From assembly GCA_019419865.1 (NCBI GenBank), contig JAHZIG010000004.1, positions 1 through 64,000 on the forward strand: a DNA stretch of 64,000 nucleotides, read 5' to 3'. Below the pieces are notes generated by a model. It was given only the letters and a program-made list of their open reading frames with translations, did no database searches and was not told the DNA's origin. Position 1 is the first letter of the stretch. The number at the start of each line of letters is the position of its first letter. The translations under genes were made by a program, and so were the position numbers. Source of the stretch: Clostridiales bacterium (GTDB lineage Bacteria; Bacillota; Clostridia; Monoglobales; Monoglobaceae). Below, in pieces: positions 36,994 to 45,907 of the stretch.

Positions 36994-39078
36994 TTACGGC
37001 GTATCCTCGGCTACGCTTTCCGGTCGACAGACGAAAAACATTATAAAAGCGACTATCGCCAAAACAATAAATATTTCCGGTCTTAGCTCGCGGCTTGCTA
37101 TCGACGTCCATACGTTATATACGGAGAAAGCGACCAAATACGCTACTATCGTTTGGTACGCTATCGCGATCAGCATCCATTTATAACCGCCCATCTCTTT
37201 TTTAATCGTCGCGATCGCGGCGACGCAAGGCGAGCACAGCATATTAAATACCAAAAACGAGAAACCGCCCGCTCTGGTAAATACTTCGGCGAACTCGATA
37301 TTGGAGGACGCGTCGTATAAAACCTGAAGACTGCTCACGATATTTTCCTTGGCGACTATACCGGTCAAGGAAGAGACCACCATCTGCCATTGGCCAAAGC
37401 CCAAAGGCCTGAAAATCGGAGCCAAAACCCCTCCGATAGTTGCCAAAATACTCTCGGACGCGTCGACCATACGCATATCCCACGAGAAGTTTGACAAGAA
37501 CCAGATAACGCCGCAGGCCACGAATATTATCGTTCCCGCGCGAACTATAAACGCCTTTACCTCGTCGAACACATGTCTCGCAACGTTTCTTGCCGATGGG
37601 ATATGATAGCTTGGCAGTTCCATAACAAACGGAGCCGGTTCGCTCTTAAACCAACGGGTCTTTTTAAGTATAAGTCCGGATAAGAACACCATCCCCACCC
37701 CGATCAGATATACGGACAAAGCGACGAGCGCCGAATTGTTAAATAAAGCGCCCGAGATCAGAGCGATTATCGGAAGCTTAGCGCCGCACGGCACAAACGT
37801 CGTCACCATGATAGTTATCATTCTGTCCTTATCGCTCTCTATCGTCCTGCACGCCATTATCCCGGGAACGCCGCAGCCCGAAGCTACAAGCAGCGGGATA
37901 AACGACTTTCCTGAAAGCCCAAATTTTCTGAATACTCTATCCATTATAAACGCTATACGCGCCATGTATCCGCAGTCCTCAAGCAGCGCCAAGAACAAAA
38001 ACAACACGATCAATTGCGGCACAAACGAGATCACGGCCAACACTCCGGCTAAAAGCCCGTCTACCACCAGGCTAACGAGCCAGTCCGCGGTATTGATAGA
38101 GGCTAAAAATCCCCCGAACGTTTCCTCAAAGTTTTCAAATACGCCTTCTAACCAATCGGTGACCGAGCCGCCGACAAGCTGAATAGAGACGTAATACACT
38201 ACCGCCATGACGCAAACGAATATAGGCAGCGCAAGAATACGATTGGTGACTATATTATCGATCTTTTCGGCCGGCAGACTGCCCGGCTCGTGTCTCTTTA
38301 CGCATTGTCTCACAATGTTTGTGATAAAATTGTATCTCTCGTTTATTATTATACTGTCGCTGTCGTCGTCGTAAAATTCCTCGCAGTCCTTTATGATCCG
38401 CTCTATTTTACTTAGCTTATCCTGCGAGAGCGCAAGCTGCTTCATTACCTTTTCGTCGCGTTCGAAGACCTTGACCGTGAACCATCTGATATGTAGCGCC
38501 TCCGCGTCGTCCGATATTAGATCCCGGATCCTGTCCAAAGCGTCCTCGATCCTTTTTGAAAATCTGCACACGCTTGACGCGGGTCTTTTTTCTTTCGCGA
38601 CTTTCACAGCCGTTTCCGCAAGCTCCGCAAGCCCCGTTTGTTTCAGCGCCGACGTCTCGATTATTTCGCAGTCGAGTAATTTTGAAAGCTTTTCTACGTC
38701 GATGCTATCGCCGTTTTTCCTGACCAGGTCGATCATATTGAGCGCGATAACGACCGGGAATCCGGTTTCGCAAAGCTGAGTCGTGAGATACAAATTTCTT
38801 TCGATATTCGACGCGTCTACAAGGTTTATTATTGCGTTTGGGTGTTCGTCGATTATATAGTCCCTGCTGACGATCTCCTCTGCGGTATAGGGCGAGAGCG
38901 AGTATATTCCGGGCAAGTCCACTATTTCGACGCCCTTATGATTCTTAAGCTCGCCGGTCTTACATTCCACAGTAACTCCGGGTCTGTTTCCAACGTATTG
39001 ATTACTTCCCGTCAGCGCGTTGAACATTGTAGTTTTTCCGCTGTTTGGATTTCCGGCGAGAGCGAGTTTTATTCCCAA
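36994..39078 (-). CDS. feoB: Ferrous iron transporter B
   Basis: A 694-residue FeoB. An N-terminal G domain has G1 GNPNSGKTT, G3 DLPGIYS and G4 NMID. A helical spacer leads to a membrane domain with two gate regions (about 280 to the end). It imports Fe(II). It starts with TTG at 39078, supported by AGGAGGG nine bases before. No FeoA gene precedes it and none is fused, which is uncommon for Firmicutes. Its promoter overlaps a palindrome that may bind an iron or metal regulator. Confidence 0.96.
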   Translation of the reverse strand: MGIKLALAGNPNSGKTTMFNALTGSNQYVGNRPGVTVECKTGELKNHKGVEIVDLPGIYSLSPYTAEEIVSRDYIIDEHPNAIINLVDASNIERNLYLTTQLCETGFPVVIALNMIDLVRKNGDSIDVEKLSKLLDCEIIETSALKQTGLAELAETAVKVAKEKRPASSVCRFSKRIEDALDRIRDLISDDAEALHIRWFTVKVFERDEKVMKQLALSQDKLSKIERIIKDCEEFYDDDSDSIIINERYNFITNIVRQCVKRHEPGSLPAEKIDNIVTNRILALPIFVCVMAVVYYVSIQLVGGSVTDWLEGVFENFEETFGGFLASINTADWLVSLVVDGLLAGVLAVISFVPQLIVLFLFLALLEDCGYMARIAFIMDRVFRKFGLSGKSFIPLLVASGCGVPGIMACRTIESDKDRMITIMVTTFVPCGAKLPIIALISGALFNNSALVALSVYLIGVGMVFLSGLILKKTRWFKSEPAPFVMELPSYHIPSARNVARHVFDEVKAFIVRAGTIIFVACGVIWFLSNFSWDMRMVDASESILATIGGVLAPIFRPLGFGQWQMVVSSLTGIVAKENIVSSLQVLYDASSNIEFAEVFTRAGGFSFLVFNMLCSPCVAAIATIKKEMGGYKWMLIAIAYQTIVAYLVAFSVYNVWTSIASRELRPEIFIVLAIVAFIMFFVCRPESVAEDTP

Positions 39079-39180
39079 TAGCGTTCCCTCCTAATATAGG
39101 CTGATTGTCTTTTGCGCGCAGAACGCTTCCGCGACTCGGGCGCATGATTCAGTTCTAACATTAACATATGTATAAAAATT

Positions 39181-39241
39181 TAAGAAACATTATTCTTATG
39201 AACTATAAATAAAGTTTACTATCCTAAGCGGCATATGTCAA
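39181..39241 (-). promoter_or_regulatory. feoB promoter and downstream palindrome
   Basis: Minus-strand TTGACA (39236-39241), 17 bases, TAAACT (39213-39218). TAAGAA-N6-TTCTTA (39181-39198) lies just after the expected start of transcription, a typical repressor position. It only loosely resembles a Fur box. Confidence 0.55.
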
Positions 39242-39486
39242 GCTTGGCTTATTTATAAAATTACATCTTTTAAAATTTTAATAAAGCTTTCTCTGTTAAA
39301 TTTCAATTTATATCTTTAACTTATATATAAAATTATATATAAAAATGAACCAAAAACGAGGGAAATTTTGTGGTTATCATTGTATTTAGTTTAAAATAAC
39401 GGCTCTAAAATATAACACATTGGCCAATACTACATGTTCAATAAAAAAATAAACAAATATTTTATTAAAAATATAACATTTTTCTA
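39242..39486. other. AT-rich divergent intergenic region
   Basis: About 245 very AT-rich bases between the feoB and HPr promoters. No open frame or stable hairpin is evident to me. Confidence 0.4.
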
Positions 39487-39515
39487 TTGACTTATCAAAC
39501 ATATTTTAGTATCAT
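39487..39515 (+). promoter_or_regulatory. HPr promoter
   Basis: TTGACT (39487-39492), 17 bases, TATCAT (39510-39515). Confidence 0.7.
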
Positions 39516-39577
39516 AAAAATACTGGGTAAACAGTTAAACAAGAATATCAATTTATGTTTGTAAAAGGAGCGGTATT

Positions 39578-39838
39578 ATGTACATGAAAGAGGTAGTAGT
39601 TCAAAATCAGGTTGGCCTTCACGCGAGACCTGCAACTTTTTTTATTCAAAAAGCAAATGAATATAAGTCCAGTATCTGGGTTGAAAGCGAAGATAAAAGA
39701 GTTAATGCAAAAAGCTTGTTGGGGGTTCTTTCGCTGGGTATAACCAAGGGTTTGAATATTACTATAATTGCAGAGGGACCTGACGAAGAGGACGCTGTTT
39801 CCAGTTTGGTTGAGCTGATCTCTTCAAATTTTGCGTAA
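39578..39838 (+). CDS. ptsH: Phosphocarrier protein HPr
   Basis: An 86-residue HPr that passes phosphate from enzyme I to PTS permeases such as BglP. The active histidine is in GLHARPAT (about 14-21). The regulatory serine region is NAKSLLGVLSLG (about 44-55), so HPr-kinase control is possible. The histidine distinguishes it from Crh. Enzyme I is not adjacent. AAAGGAG precedes the ATG and a terminator follows. Confidence 0.93.
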   Translation: MYMKEVVVQNQVGLHARPATFFIQKANEYKSSIWVESEDKRVNAKSLLGVLSLGITKGLNITIIAEGPDEEDAVSSLVELISSNFA

Positions 39839-39866
39839 TAAGTTTCTTCTACAAATGTTTAATATC

Positions 39867-39901
39867 GGAGTAGACTGGATTTTATCAGTTTACTCCTTTT
39901 T
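39867..39901 (+). terminator. Terminator after ptsH
   Basis: An 11-bp stem with a G-U pair (39867-39877 with 39886-39896) is followed by five T. Confidence 0.85.
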
Positions 39902-39956
39902 AGATTATATCGCAAAATACCCATCAATTTAAATTAAATGTAAACGGGAGGTAAAA

Positions 39957-41837
39957 ATGACCGAAGAAACTCTTGCGCAAATAAAAGACAAATTAAAAAA
40001 CCTGCCCATGTCTCCCGGCGTATATTTGATGAAGAATGTCGATAACGAAATTATTTATGTTGGAAAAAGCAAGGTGTTAAAAAACAGAGTAAGCTCGTAT
40101 TTTATTAATTCTAAGCAGCATACTCCAAAAACGATAACGATGGTCAGTCAGGTGAACGATTTCGATTATATCTTGACCGACAGCGAAGTAGAAGCTCTCG
40201 TCTTAGAATGTAATTTAATTAAAAAATACAGGCCTAAGTATAACATATTATTAAAAGACGACAAACAATATCCGTATATAAAAATAACCAACGAAGCGTA
40301 TCCAAGGATATATATGACCAGAAGAGTAGTAAAAGACGGCTCAAGGTATTACGGCCCGTATATGAGCTCTCACAACCTCAAGGAAACGCTCGAGGTCGTA
40401 AAAAAAATATTCAAGGTTCGCTCCTGCAACAAAAAGCTCCCGCGCGATATTGGCAAGGACAGGCCTTGTCTATACTACCATATAGGGCAATGCAGCGCTC
40501 CGTGCGACAATAAAATTTCTCAGGAAGAGTACTCGGAACTGTTTGAAAAAATAGGCGACGTTTTAAACGGTAAATACAGCGATATAAGCAAACAGCTCAC
40601 GGAAGATATGTACGCGGCGTCCGAAAAGCTGGAATTTGAACGCGCGGCGCATTTAAGGGATAAGATCGAGCACCTAAATATATTAAACGAAAAGCAGAAG
40701 GTACTGCTGACCGACGATAATAACCGCGATATAATAGGGATATGTCAGGAAAACAAGGATATTTGCGTTCAAATATTCTATATGAGAGGCGGAAAAGTCA
40801 TCGGCTCCGAATACTACGTGTTTGAGAATACGGAAAATACGCCGAGCGAGCTTCTGTCCGAGTTTGTAAAGCAGTTTTATTTTACAAGCACGAATATCCC
40901 CAAAGAAATATTGCTTGCGCTTCCCGTTGAAGATATGGACGAAATAGAGCTTTGGCTCAAAGACAAAACGGGCTACAAAGTAAATATTATCGTACCTCAG
41001 CGCGGCGAAAAAGCAAAGATAGTCAAAATGGTAAACAACAACGCGGAGGAGTCTTTGCACGTATATAAATTTAAGCGCGACAAGGAACAGACCGAGCAAA
41101 ACGATATATTAAAGACCCTCAGCGAGACGCTGTCGCTAAAGCGGCCTCCGTTTAGAATAGAGAGCTACGACATATCTAATATATCGGGCGCAGAAAGCCT
41201 CGGCGTGTGTATAGTATACAGAAACGCTAAGCCTCTTAAATCGGCGTACAGAAGATTCAATATAAAGACGGTAGTCGGAGCGAACGACTACGAGAGTATG
41301 CGGGAAGTTATCTATCGCAGGATATGCAGGGCGTACAAGGAAGAAGACGCTATAAAAAACGGTCAGCTCGACGAGAAAAAGGCGAAGTTCCTGCCCTTGC
41401 CCGACCTGATATTATTAGACGGAGGAAAGGGTCACGTATCTACCATAAAAGAGCTCTTCGACACTATGGGCGAGGAAATCCCCGTATTCGGACTTGTAAA
41501 AGACGACAAGCACCGAACGAGAGGTCTTACCGACGAAAGCTCCGAATACGATATCGATACCGACTCCGCGCTTTTTAAGTTTCTGACAAGTATGCAGGAC
41601 GAGGTGCATAGATTTGCAATAACCGCCTTTAGGAAAAGACATGAAAAGGCCGGTTTTAAATCCGAATTGGATAACGTCGAGGGCATAGGAAAGTCGAGAC
41701 GGCTTAAGCTTATGACGTATTTTATGTCGATCGAAAATATTAAAAACGCAAGCTATGAAGAATTATGCAAGGTTGTAGATAAACGCAGCGCTAAAAATAT
41801 AATAGAATATTTTAAAAACAATGGCGACAAGTCTTAA
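39957..41837 (+). CDS. uvrC: Excinuclease ABC subunit C
   Basis: A 626-residue UvrC, the dual-incision nuclease of nucleotide excision repair. GIY-YIG nuclease at about 14-95 (PGVYLMKN, IIYVGKSK, RVSSYF), a cysteine cluster (about 155-185), a UVR motif (about 208-243), the RNase-H-like C-terminal nuclease (SYDISNISG, LPDLILLDGGKGH) and a helix-hairpin-helix end (NVEGIGKSRR). Length is normal. GGGAGGT precedes the ATG. The next gene is 29 bases downstream. Confidence 0.97.
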   Translation: MTEETLAQIKDKLKNLPMSPGVYLMKNVDNEIIYVGKSKVLKNRVSSYFINSKQHTPKTITMVSQVNDFDYILTDSEVEALVLECNLIKKYRPKYNILLKDDKQYPYIKITNEAYPRIYMTRRVVKDGSRYYGPYMSSHNLKETLEVVKKIFKVRSCNKKLPRDIGKDRPCLYYHIGQCSAPCDNKISQEEYSELFEKIGDVLNGKYSDISKQLTEDMYAASEKLEFERAAHLRDKIEHLNILNEKQKVLLTDDNNRDIIGICQENKDICVQIFYMRGGKVIGSEYYVFENTENTPSELLSEFVKQFYFTSTNIPKEILLALPVEDMDEIELWLKDKTGYKVNIIVPQRGEKAKIVKMVNNNAEESLHVYKFKRDKEQTEQNDILKTLSETLSLKRPPFRIESYDISNISGAESLGVCIVYRNAKPLKSAYRRFNIKTVVGANDYESMREVIYRRICRAYKEEDAIKNGQLDEKKAKFLPLPDLILLDGGKGHVSTIKELFDTMGEEIPVFGLVKDDKHRTRGLTDESSEYDIDTDSALFKFLTSMQDEVHRFAITAFRKRHEKAGFKSELDNVEGIGKSRRLKLMTYFMSIENIKNASYEELCKVVDKRSAKNIIEYFKNNGDKS

Positions 41838-41866
41838 CAGAAAATTTCAGATAGGATTGGTGATAT

Positions 41867-43084
41867 ATGAACCGCGATATTGTCAGAAAGATAGAGGAGT
41901 ATGTAAATTCTTTGGAAGACGAGCTTATCGGCATAAGAAGAAGGATACATTCCAATCCCGAACTTTCTTTTGAAGAATTTAACACAATGAATTACGTAAC
42001 CGAAAAGTTAAGGGAGATCGGCGTAGATTATACCGATAAAGTATGCGGAACGGGAGTTGTAGCGGTAGTGGAGGGGGCTAAATCAAAGGACAAGCCTTCG
42101 GCCACTAAATCGGTATTGCTCCGAGCGGACATGGACGCCCTGCCGATAGAAGAAAATACCGGCTGCGAATACGCTTCTAAGTTTCCCGGAGTGATGCACG
42201 CGTGCGGGCACGACGCGCATACGGCGATATTGATCGAGACCTGCCGCGCGGTTAATCATTTTAAGGACAGATTCGACGGCGCCGTAAAGTTCGTGTTCCA
42301 GCCCGGAGAGGAGACGACGGGCGGCGCTAAGCCGATGATCGAAGCAGGCGTTATGTCCGATCCTAAAATCGACGCCTGCGCGGCGCTGCATATGGATCCG
42401 GAACTTGAGGCGGGCGCGATACGCACAAAATCCGGTCCTCTATACGGCTCGCCCGACGAGTTTATAATAAAAATAACGGGAAAAGGCGGACACGGCGCAG
42501 AGCCTCAGAATTGTATCGACCCGATCCTGGTAGCGTCTCAGATCGTTACGGGACTTCAATCGATAGTAAGCCGGTCGATCGATCCGTTTGAAAACGCGGT
42601 CGTATCGGTCTGCTCCGTTCACAGCGGAAACGCAAGAAACGTCATTCCGGACAGCGCTGTGATAGAAGGAACGGCGCGTTCGCTCAAGCCGTCCGTGCGA
42701 GATCATATAGAAAAAAGCATAGAAGACGTCGTAAAGGGCGTGTGTTCAATTTACGGAGCGGAATACGAGTATGAATTTATAAGATTATATCCGCCCCTTA
42801 TAAACGATGAAAGTATAGCTAAAATGATACGCGCGTCGGCGTCAAAATATTTACCGCCGGAAAACGTTATTTACGGCGGCGAAGCGACGATGGCGGGCGA
42901 AGATTTCGCATATTTTGCAGAAAAAGCGCCCTCAGCGTTATTTAAGCTGGGTTGCGGCAACAAGCAGAAAGGAATAACCGCGCCGATACACAGTCCTAAA
43001 TTCCGGATCGACGAAAGCTGCTTAAAGTACGGCGTGACGATCTTCACCGATTTTGTTCTGGATTTTTTAAATCGGCGGGGGTAA
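41867..43084 (+). CDS. M20 metallopeptidase / amidohydrolase
   Basis: A 405-residue M20D enzyme (N-acyl-L-amino-acid amidohydrolase or hippurate hydrolase type). Metal and catalytic segments: RADMDALPIEE (about 85-95), HACGHDAHTA (about 109-118), QPGEET (about 146-151) and AGEDFAYF (about 343-350). A dimerisation domain lies at about 193-305. No signal peptide. It is probably cotranscribed with uvrC. The exact acyl or peptide substrate is not decidable. Its last 41 bases overlap a small opposing gene. Confidence 0.92.
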   Translation: MNRDIVRKIEEYVNSLEDELIGIRRRIHSNPELSFEEFNTMNYVTEKLREIGVDYTDKVCGTGVVAVVEGAKSKDKPSATKSVLLRADMDALPIEENTGCEYASKFPGVMHACGHDAHTAILIETCRAVNHFKDRFDGAVKFVFQPGEETTGGAKPMIEAGVMSDPKIDACAALHMDPELEAGAIRTKSGPLYGSPDEFIIKITGKGGHGAEPQNCIDPILVASQIVTGLQSIVSRSIDPFENAVVSVCSVHSGNARNVIPDSAVIEGTARSLKPSVRDHIEKSIEDVVKGVCSIYGAEYEYEFIRLYPPLINDESIAKMIRASASKYLPPENVIYGGEATMAGEDFAYFAEKAPSALFKLGCGNKQKGITAPIHSPKFRIDESCLKYGVTIFTDFVLDFLNRRG

Positions 43085-43196
43085 AATATATGCAGTTCGG
43101 ATTGTCGGAAACTCTGGCGTTATTTATTTGATTGAGACTGCATTTTCCGTCTACTTGGTAAACGCAGCCGCTTTCCGAGCAATTTATATTTGACAT
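43044..43196 (-). CDS. DUF1540 cysteine-rich protein
   Basis: About 50 residues with four cysteines in the DUF1540 spacing (NINCSESGCVYQ, GKCSLN, NPNCIYF), a small presumably metal-binding protein common in Clostridia. The ATG at 43196 has GGTGAT at a good distance; the frame is open further upstream to 43277. Its 3' end overlaps the tail of the M20 gene on the other strand, so the two mRNAs are complementary there. Confidence 0.75.
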   Translation of the reverse strand: MSNINCSESGCVYQVDGKCSLNQINNARVSDNPNCIYFTPADLKNPEQNR

Positions 43197-43242
43197 TTTC
43201 ATCACCGAGGTTAGTCTGTGTTGATTATTACAAATATATTCG

Positions 43243-43289
43243 AGCCGGTCGGAGTAAATTTCTTCTGATAAATCCACTCTGGACCGGCT
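43243..43289. repeat. Inverted repeat between diverging genes
   Basis: AGCCGGTC (43243-43250) and GACCGGCT (43282-43289), with partial further pairing inside. It may be a leader hairpin or operator for the DUF6873 or DUF1540 gene. No T run follows. Confidence 0.35.
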
Positions 43290-43353
43290 AATCTATATAA
43301 AGAGCATATAAAAATATACTCGTATTTTTATATTATGTAAAAGTGGTGATCTT

Positions 43354-44064
43354 GTGCCGATAATTGTTGATAGAAATATAGACGCGGCAATATTAAATTT
43401 CCTTAGGGACTTGGATACGGAAATCATATTTTCTTGCCCGAACGATTTTATATACGAGCCGGTCAATACCCATCCCGATATACAGATACATATCCTGAGC
43501 CCCGGTCTCGCGATAACCGACCCGCGTTTTTACGATTATTACAGCAGTGAATTTGCTAAGCTGAACTGCAATATTAAGCTGATTACCGGAAGCAGACCGC
43601 TAACGTTCACCTATCCGGGAAACGTCGCATATAATGTAGCAAGAGTTGGCAAGTACGTTATATGCAACTCAAAATATACCGAATCTAAAATACTGAACTA
43701 TTACAAAAAGATGAATTATGAAATAATTCATGTAAATCAGGGCTATGCAAAATGCAACGTATGTATCGCCGGAGCAAACAGCGTTATAACAGAGGATAAC
43801 GGCATATATAAAAGCGTTTGCAATACCGATCTAAACGTATTAAAGCTCAGTCCCGGCGGCGTAGAATTAAAAAACTTTCCCAACGGCTTTATAGGCGGAG
43901 CAAGCGGAACAATAAGCGATAGTTTGGTATTTTTCGGAAATTTAAACAACCATCCTCAGAGCGGGGATATATTACAATTTCTGAAAGAAAATAAAATTAA
44001 ATATTTAAATTCTTCTGATAAAAATCTGAGCGATTGGGGAAGTATAATTAATACAGATTTTTAG
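43354..44064 (+). CDS. DUF6873 protein, GME-like fold
   Basis: A 236-residue cytoplasmic protein starting with GTG (site AAGTGGTGAT). The family is predicted to have the guanidino-group-modifying-enzyme fold (arginine deiminase/dimethylargininase relatives). Segments such as QGYAKCNVCIAG, NSVITEDNGIY and GFIGGASGTI are family-like, with a cysteine pair at about residues 133-136 that could be catalytic or metal-binding. The reaction is unknown. It lies 17 bases before the YtxC-like gene. Confidence 0.78.
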   Translation: MPIIVDRNIDAAILNFLRDLDTEIIFSCPNDFIYEPVNTHPDIQIHILSPGLAITDPRFYDYYSSEFAKLNCNIKLITGSRPLTFTYPGNVAYNVARVGKYVICNSKYTESKILNYYKKMNYEIIHVNQGYAKCNVCIAGANSVITEDNGIYKSVCNTDLNVLKLSPGGVELKNFPNGFIGGASGTISDSLVFFGNLNNHPQSGDILQFLKENKIKYLNSSDKNLSDWGSIINTDF

Positions 44065-44081
44065 CTTAGGAGTGGAGATAT

Positions 44082-44528
44082 ATGAACATTGTCAGGGTCA
44101 GCAGTGAGGAAGATTTAACCGAGCTCAAATCGGCTCTTGATTTAAACCATAGAAATAAAGACGAGATAATGGCGGATTGGCTTATATACAGATACCAACC
44201 CCAAATCATAAAAAAACATATAGATAAAAAATTTGATACGCTCAGCGCTGCGGAGCAGGAAAAATTATTCAATACGGTCAGTGATATCTTGTACGAAGAA
44301 TTTTACGACGAGCATATAAGATATATAAAAGAAAAAATCAATGCTTTTTTTGAAACAGAAAATAATATGAATATAGACGGGTTTGTCAGATTTAGACTCA
44401 AAGAATATGATTTTGAGATCCAGGAGCTTGTAAAGCTCTGCGGATACGATTATATAGCTCTCAGAGAATATAACGAGATCATCGATATATTAAATTCTCT
44501 ATACGAGGACGACCCCGGCGACGACTAA
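44082..44528 (+). CDS. Short YtxC-like putative sporulation protein
   Basis: A 148-residue acidic, helical protein. The segment GFVRFRLKEYDFEIQELV (about 100-117), followed by YNEIIDIL, closely resembles the conserved end of the YtxC sporulation family (PF08812). Family members are about twice as long; only the C-terminal part is recognisable here. GGAGTGGAG precedes the ATG and a terminator follows. It supports a spore-forming host. Confidence 0.65.
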   Translation: MNIVRVSSEEDLTELKSALDLNHRNKDEIMADWLIYRYQPQIIKKHIDKKFDTLSAAEQEKLFNTVSDILYEEFYDEHIRYIKEKINAFFETENNMNIDGFVRFRLKEYDFEIQELVKLCGYDYIALREYNEIIDILNSLYEDDPGDD

Positions 44529-44533
44529 TACAG

Positions 44534-44592
44534 CAATATCGCCTTTGAAAGCCCCGCGAGCGGTCAGCGGTCATTGGCGGTATTGTGTTTTT
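44534..44592 (+). terminator. Terminator after the YtxC-like gene
   Basis: A 10-bp outer stem (44534-44543 with 44576-44585, one G-U) with an inner GC hairpin is followed by a TGTTTTT run. Confidence 0.75.
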
Positions 44593-44643
44593 ATACATAA
44601 ATAATCCAAAGAATATTGTAACAGAAAATTAAATTAAAACCTA

Positions 44644-44709
44644 TTGCCAAAAACAGAGAAATAGAGTATAATATTAAACATGTCACAAAATATAAATTTT
44701 GTGACATGT
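44644..44709 (+). promoter_or_regulatory. Recombinase promoter and 32-bp palindrome
   Basis: TTGCCA (44644-44649), 17 bases, TATAAT (44667-44672). Directly downstream, at the expected transcription start, is a palindrome with perfect 14-bp arms (44678-44691 and 44696-44709) and a four-base centre. It could be a repressor site, a 5'-end RNA hairpin, or a site for the recombinase itself. Confidence 0.65.
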
Positions 44710-44754
44710 AGTGGAGGGAGTTTTTAAATATTATACGAATCGGAGAGTTTTTAT

Positions 44755-45744
44755 ATGAACAATTTAAATAACGCGCCTGAGCCGCTAAAGTCGTTTTTGA
44801 TATATATAGAGAGTATTCAGGGCAAATCCTTAAACACCGCTAACGAATACTTTTACGACCTGAGGACCTTTTACAGATTCTTAGTGATGCATTTTAATAA
44901 TGTCGACGACGACGTCGAATTTGAATCGATAGATATTTCGGGCGTCGATATAGATTTGCTGAAAAAAGTCGATTTAGACGTCGTCTACGAGTACGTCAAC
45001 TTTTTAAACCGTGATAAAAATAATTCTAATATAACCAGAGCGCGAAAAATTTCTGCGCTGAGGTCGTATTTTAAATATCTTTGCAATAAGAAACAATTGC
45101 TTGACGAGAACCCGACCGCAGACTTGGATTCGATAAAGATCCCTAAAAGACTGCCGCATTACTTCACGCTTGAAAACAGCCTTAAACTATTGGAGGCCGT
45201 TCAGGATAGCAGAAATCCGGAACGCGACTATTGTATTTTAACGCTGTTTCTCAACTGCGGACTTCGCCTTTCCGAGTTGGTATCGATAGATTTGACCGAT
45301 ATTCAGGATAATACTTTGGTAGTTACCGGAAAAGGCGATAAAGAAAGGACAATTTATTTAAACGAGGCCTGTATAGACGCTATCAAACAGTATATACCTG
45401 TTAGGAACCAACAAAATCCCTCGGCTTTCAACAAAAACGCGTTATTTTTATCAGAGAGAAACAACCGGATCTCTACCCGATCGGTACAGCGCGTGGTTGA
45501 AAATACCGTAAAAAAAATAGGGCTTGACCCGCGTAAATATACGACCCATAAGCTCAGACACACGGCGGCGACGTTAATGCATCAATCGGGCGTGGATATA
45601 AGAGATCTGCAGGAAATTCTCGGTCATAAACAGCTCAGTACGACCGAAATATATACGCATGTCGACAGCGAAAGGCTAAGACAGGCCGTGGATAAAAACC
45701 CGCTCGCAAACGTTAAGATACATAGCGAAAATGATGAAAATTAA
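44755..45744 (+). CDS. Tyrosine recombinase, XerC/XerD-like
   Basis: A 329-residue tyrosine recombinase. A SAM-like N-terminal DNA-binding domain spans about 10-125. The catalytic domain has Arg in GLRLSEL (about 182), Lys in GKGDKERT, His-x-x-Arg in HKLRHTAA (about 264-271), GHKQLSTT, and the Tyr nucleophile in TEIYTHVD (about 301). The whole Xer set is present. It has its own promoter and terminator with no mobile-element genes around, which suits a housekeeping dimer-resolution recombinase. The N-terminal domain has an extra acidic loop (DDDVEFESID). Confidence 0.93.
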   Translation: MNNLNNAPEPLKSFLIYIESIQGKSLNTANEYFYDLRTFYRFLVMHFNNVDDDVEFESIDISGVDIDLLKKVDLDVVYEYVNFLNRDKNNSNITRARKISALRSYFKYLCNKKQLLDENPTADLDSIKIPKRLPHYFTLENSLKLLEAVQDSRNPERDYCILTLFLNCGLRLSELVSIDLTDIQDNTLVVTGKGDKERTIYLNEACIDAIKQYIPVRNQQNPSAFNKNALFLSERNNRISTRSVQRVVENTVKKIGLDPRKYTTHKLRHTAATLMHQSGVDIRDLQEILGHKQLSTTEIYTHVDSERLRQAVDKNPLANVKIHSENDEN

Positions 45745-45798
45745 TGATCATAAGATAAAATTTTATTGCGTAAATTAATTATCAGAACAAATTTAATC

Positions 45799-45841
45799 AG
45801 GAATATATTACCATAAATACATATAGTAATATATTCCTTTT
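45799..45841 (+). terminator. Terminator after the recombinase gene
   Basis: A perfect 13-bp stem (45799-45811 with 45826-45838) is followed by T residues. Confidence 0.75.
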
Positions 45842-45907
45842 ATAATTAACTTTATAAATAACAGTCTAAAATGTGATTTAGATTGACCTCGTAATAAACT
45901 TAAACGG

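Noticed and set aside
44678..44709. The palindrome as a chromosomal dif site
   Set aside because: It lacks the 11-6-11 layout and the usual Xer-arm sequences of dif; the arms are 14 bp with a 4-base centre.
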